This document shows positions 31,193-32,773 of a stretch of DNA of 32,773 nucleotides, in pieces. The notes under the pieces are model-generated. The model was not told where the DNA came from. It made no database searches and saw nothing but the letters and a program-made list of their open reading frames with translations. Where the stretch lies: assembly GCA_910579515.1 (NCBI GenBank), contig CAJTUV010000036.1, forward strand, positions 1-32,773. Direction: 5' to 3'. How positions within the stretch are numbered: position 1 is the first letter of the stretch; each line of letters begins with the position of its first letter. The position numbers and the translations under genes were made by a program. The stretch is from an uncultured Hungatella sp. (GTDB lineage Bacteria; Bacillota; Clostridia; Lachnospirales; Lachnospiraceae).

Positions 31193-32071
31193 TTATAAAC
31201 TACTCCATATTAGTAAATTATCCTTAAAATCAGCTTTGATTTTCTCATTATCTTTCATCCACGATAGATAGGAACGCACCGTGCTTCCAATCAAAACATA
31301 TTGTTCAAAATTCATCAATAAACCATATTCATCAAAAATCTGCTTCAAGAGTGCTTCAAAACTCATCGGCGTTGTTAAAATGGATTGTATTTTTTTTGCC
31401 ACATCCAAAACTTTCTTACGGTTAATCTGTACCAAATCTTTAATATCTTTGGCTGCTTCTGCGTGGGCAGGTACAAATATAGCTACTTTCATGGATTCAA
31501 CTTTATCCAGTGTATTCAGATATTCAGCCACATCATAAATAAATGAAATCTGATATTTATTCAGTGTATTTTCGCTGCTGACACAATCCGCAAGAAAAAC
31601 AACATTGTCTGGTGTACGGACGCCAATCATGTCAAAAAAGTGTCCACGCAAGGGGATAACTTCTAATTCTTTTGGAAAGTCAGCTTCTGAAATCTCTTTT
31701 ACATCACTTTCAGAGGCAAGCAGAAACTTGTGCCTTAAATCTTTACAAGGGTATCCGCCATATAAAAACGATGGTTCCAAAATTGGGTACTTTGTAAATG
31801 CCGCTTCAATACCATCTGCAAATATTTTACAACCTGTCTGCTGCTGTAAATATTTATTACCACCTATATGGTCGGCATTAGAATGTGTATTGATGATGCC
31901 TTTTAAGCTCCATCCATTTTCGTTTAATATCTTATGGACTTTTCTGCCTGCATCTTTATCATTTCCACTGTCAACCAAATAAACATCTGTATCGTTTAAT
32001 TTATAGATTCCAATTTTGGCGGGACAATTTATATAATAGGTTTTTTCACCAACTTGATTCAATTCATACAT
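31193..32071 (-). CDS. MBL-fold metallo-hydrolase with a variant metal motif
   Basis: This 292-residue cytoplasmic protein has the metallo-beta-lactamase fold in its first about 210 residues and a helical C-terminal domain. The metal motif reads THSNADHIGG: H63, N65, D67 and H68, so the second histidine of the usual HxHxDH is an asparagine. Further ligands appear to be H144 (LRGHFFD), D162 (FLADC) and H203 (PAHAEA). Such a change affects the first metal site and may alter metal content or chemistry. It follows the XRE-cupin gene by 13 bases with a GGGAGG site. The substrate is unknown; hydrolysis of a thioester, lactone or phosphodiester is typical of the superfamily. Confidence 0.88.
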   Translation of the reverse strand: MYELNQVGEKTYYINCPAKIGIYKLNDTDVYLVDSGNDKDAGRKVHKILNENGWSLKGIINTHSNADHIGGNKYLQQQTGCKIFADGIEAAFTKYPILEPSFLYGGYPCKDLRHKFLLASESDVKEISEADFPKELEVIPLRGHFFDMIGVRTPDNVVFLADCVSSENTLNKYQISFIYDVAEYLNTLDKVESMKVAIFVPAHAEAAKDIKDLVQINRKKVLDVAKKIQSILTTPMSFEALLKQIFDEYGLLMNFEQYVLIGSTVRSYLSWMKDNEKIKADFKDNLLIWSSL

Positions 32072-32084
32072 TTTTAATCCTCCC

Positions 32085-32633
32085 TCATTTTTGATAGAAT
32101 ATCAAATTGTAAACAATGCAAATATCCTCATATGGATTTAGGTAAGAATGAGGAATATTAGCTTCAAAACGAATTGCCTGTGTTTCTTTTAATGATATTT
32201 TTGTATCATTCAAAACCATATCCAACTTGCCATGAACAACAAAAATGTATTCTTCAACACCATCGTTATGTTTGTCTAAGTGATGCTGACAGCCAGAGTC
32301 AAATTCAATGTAAAAAGCTTCATAACTACGCATAGGGTCAAAAGCAAAAATGGTGTACGCCCTCATTTTACCATTTTCCTCCAGTACCATGTTCTGCTTT
32401 TGTAAATCAACTACTGTATATTCCGCTCTCTGTTCTTGAAAAAAAGGTGAAAAGGGTATTTTCATACCTGTTGCAATTTTCCAAAGCGTATTGACCGTTG
32501 GCGATGATTGACCTCTTTCGATTTGACCAAGCATGGGTTTACTAACGCCTGTTATCTCTGCAAGCCCATCTAAAGTCATATTTCTATTCTGTCGGGCTGC
32601 TTTCAACCGTTGCCCTATATTTAGGTTGTCCAT
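32085..32633 (-). CDS. XRE-family regulator with C-terminal cupin
   Basis: This 182-residue regulator has a Cro/C1-type helix-turn-helix (about 7-60, with MTLDGLAEITGVSKPMLGQI and ERGQSSPT) followed by a cupin sensor domain (about 105-178, with HHLDKHNDGVEEYIFVVHGK). Proteins of this layout sense a small metabolite and repress or activate linked metabolic genes. It is the first gene of a unit with the MBL hydrolase and the broken YbaK gene. Tandem ATAACATAT sites over its promoter suggest that it controls itself. Confidence 0.92.
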   Translation of the reverse strand: MDNLNIGQRLKAARQNRNMTLDGLAEITGVSKPMLGQIERGQSSPTVNTLWKIATGMKIPFSPFFQEQRAEYTVVDLQKQNMVLEENGKMRAYTIFAFDPMRSYEAFYIEFDSGCQHHLDKHNDGVEEYIFVVHGKLDMVLNDTKISLKETQAIRFEANIPHSYLNPYEDICIVYNLIFYQK

Positions 32634-32652
32634 AATATCCTCTCCAAAATAT

Positions 32653-32684
32653 ATTATAACATATTTAAACTTATGATAACATAT
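32653..32684 (-). promoter_or_regulatory. Promoter with tandem ATAACATAT repeats upstream of XRE-cupin
   Basis: On the minus strand a -10 TATAAT (32653-32658) lies 17 bases from a weak -35 TGTTAT (32676-32681). The plus-strand sequence ATAACATAT occurs at 32656-32664 and 32676-32684, exactly 20 bases apart, covering both promoter elements. This is a plausible autoregulatory operator. The remaining bases to the right edge show no gene. Confidence 0.55.
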
Positions 32685-32773
32685 AAAAATGAGAGATACT
32701 ATACCTGCCCTTTAGAATGTTACTGTCAAGTAATCATTGGCAACTCTTTTCATACAGATTTTTGATGCCGCAC

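Noticed and set aside
1..32773. CRISPR arrays, insertion sequences, prophage or tRNA genes
   Set aside because: Reading both strands gave no regularly spaced repeats, no transposase or integrase motifs and no cloverleaf-like sequence; the decayed area between 25.7 and 31.2 kb also lacks mobile-element genes.

Overview
The window reads as chromosomal DNA from a motile, anaerobic, Gram-positive gut-type bacterium of the Clostridia, most likely Lachnospiraceae. The signs are moderate GC, strong AGGAGG-type ribosome sites, a sigma-D type flagellin promoter, a LytTR regulator, a ferredoxin-linked nitrite/sulfite reductase, CD3324-type and HxlR small proteins, and an inward sugar ABC system without its own ATPase. 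No rRNA, tRNA, CRISPR array or intact insertion sequence was seen.

Layout. (1) 1-4.3 kb, minus strand: an ABC-F ATPase, a siroheme nitrite/sulfite reductase with its own sigma-A promoter, and an orphan LytTR response regulator; a small XRE regulator diverges from it. (2) 4.7-7.26 kb, plus strand: a sigma-D promoter, a leader with a terminator-like hairpin, a flagellin whose variable region is replaced by a zinc metallopeptidase domain (flagellinolysin type), and a small protein with four CxxC pairs 11 bases downstream. (3) 7.26-12.05 kb, minus strand: a compact two-component system plus FtsX-type ABC transporter, probably for peptide or antibiotic sensing and export. (4) 12.16-25.54 kb, minus strand: a glycan catabolism locus, in transcription order GH38 alpha-mannosidase, ROK sugar kinase, ROK repressor, GH89 alpha-N-acetylglucosaminidase, a GH63/MGH1-like glycosidase, a lipoprotein sugar binder and two permeases. 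None of the three glycosidases has a signal peptide, so an imported oligosaccharide is probably cut inside the cell. A strong promoter with a perfect palindrome lies in front of the ROK repressor and splits the locus into two transcription units. (5) 25.7-31.2 kb: an AT-richer stretch in which intact small genes (HxlR regulator with divergent nitroreductase, CD3324-like protein, AraC regulator, EamA exporter) are mixed with decayed ones: a DUF3795 gene, an alpha/beta hydrolase and a DUF2000 gene that each keep both ends but lack the middle, a LprI-like fragment, a YbaK gene with two in-frame stops, and a YdeI/OmdA-family gene whose best start is ATA. (6) 31.2-32.7 kb, minus strand: an XRE-cupin regulator and an MBL-fold hydrolase upstream of the broken YbaK gene.

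Most notable are the protease-flagellin with its CxxC partner and leader hairpin, the intracellular alpha-GlcNAc/alpha-mannose locus with its ROK operator, and the cluster of internally deleted genes with an orphaned MerR-type operator between 25.7 and 28.9 kb.
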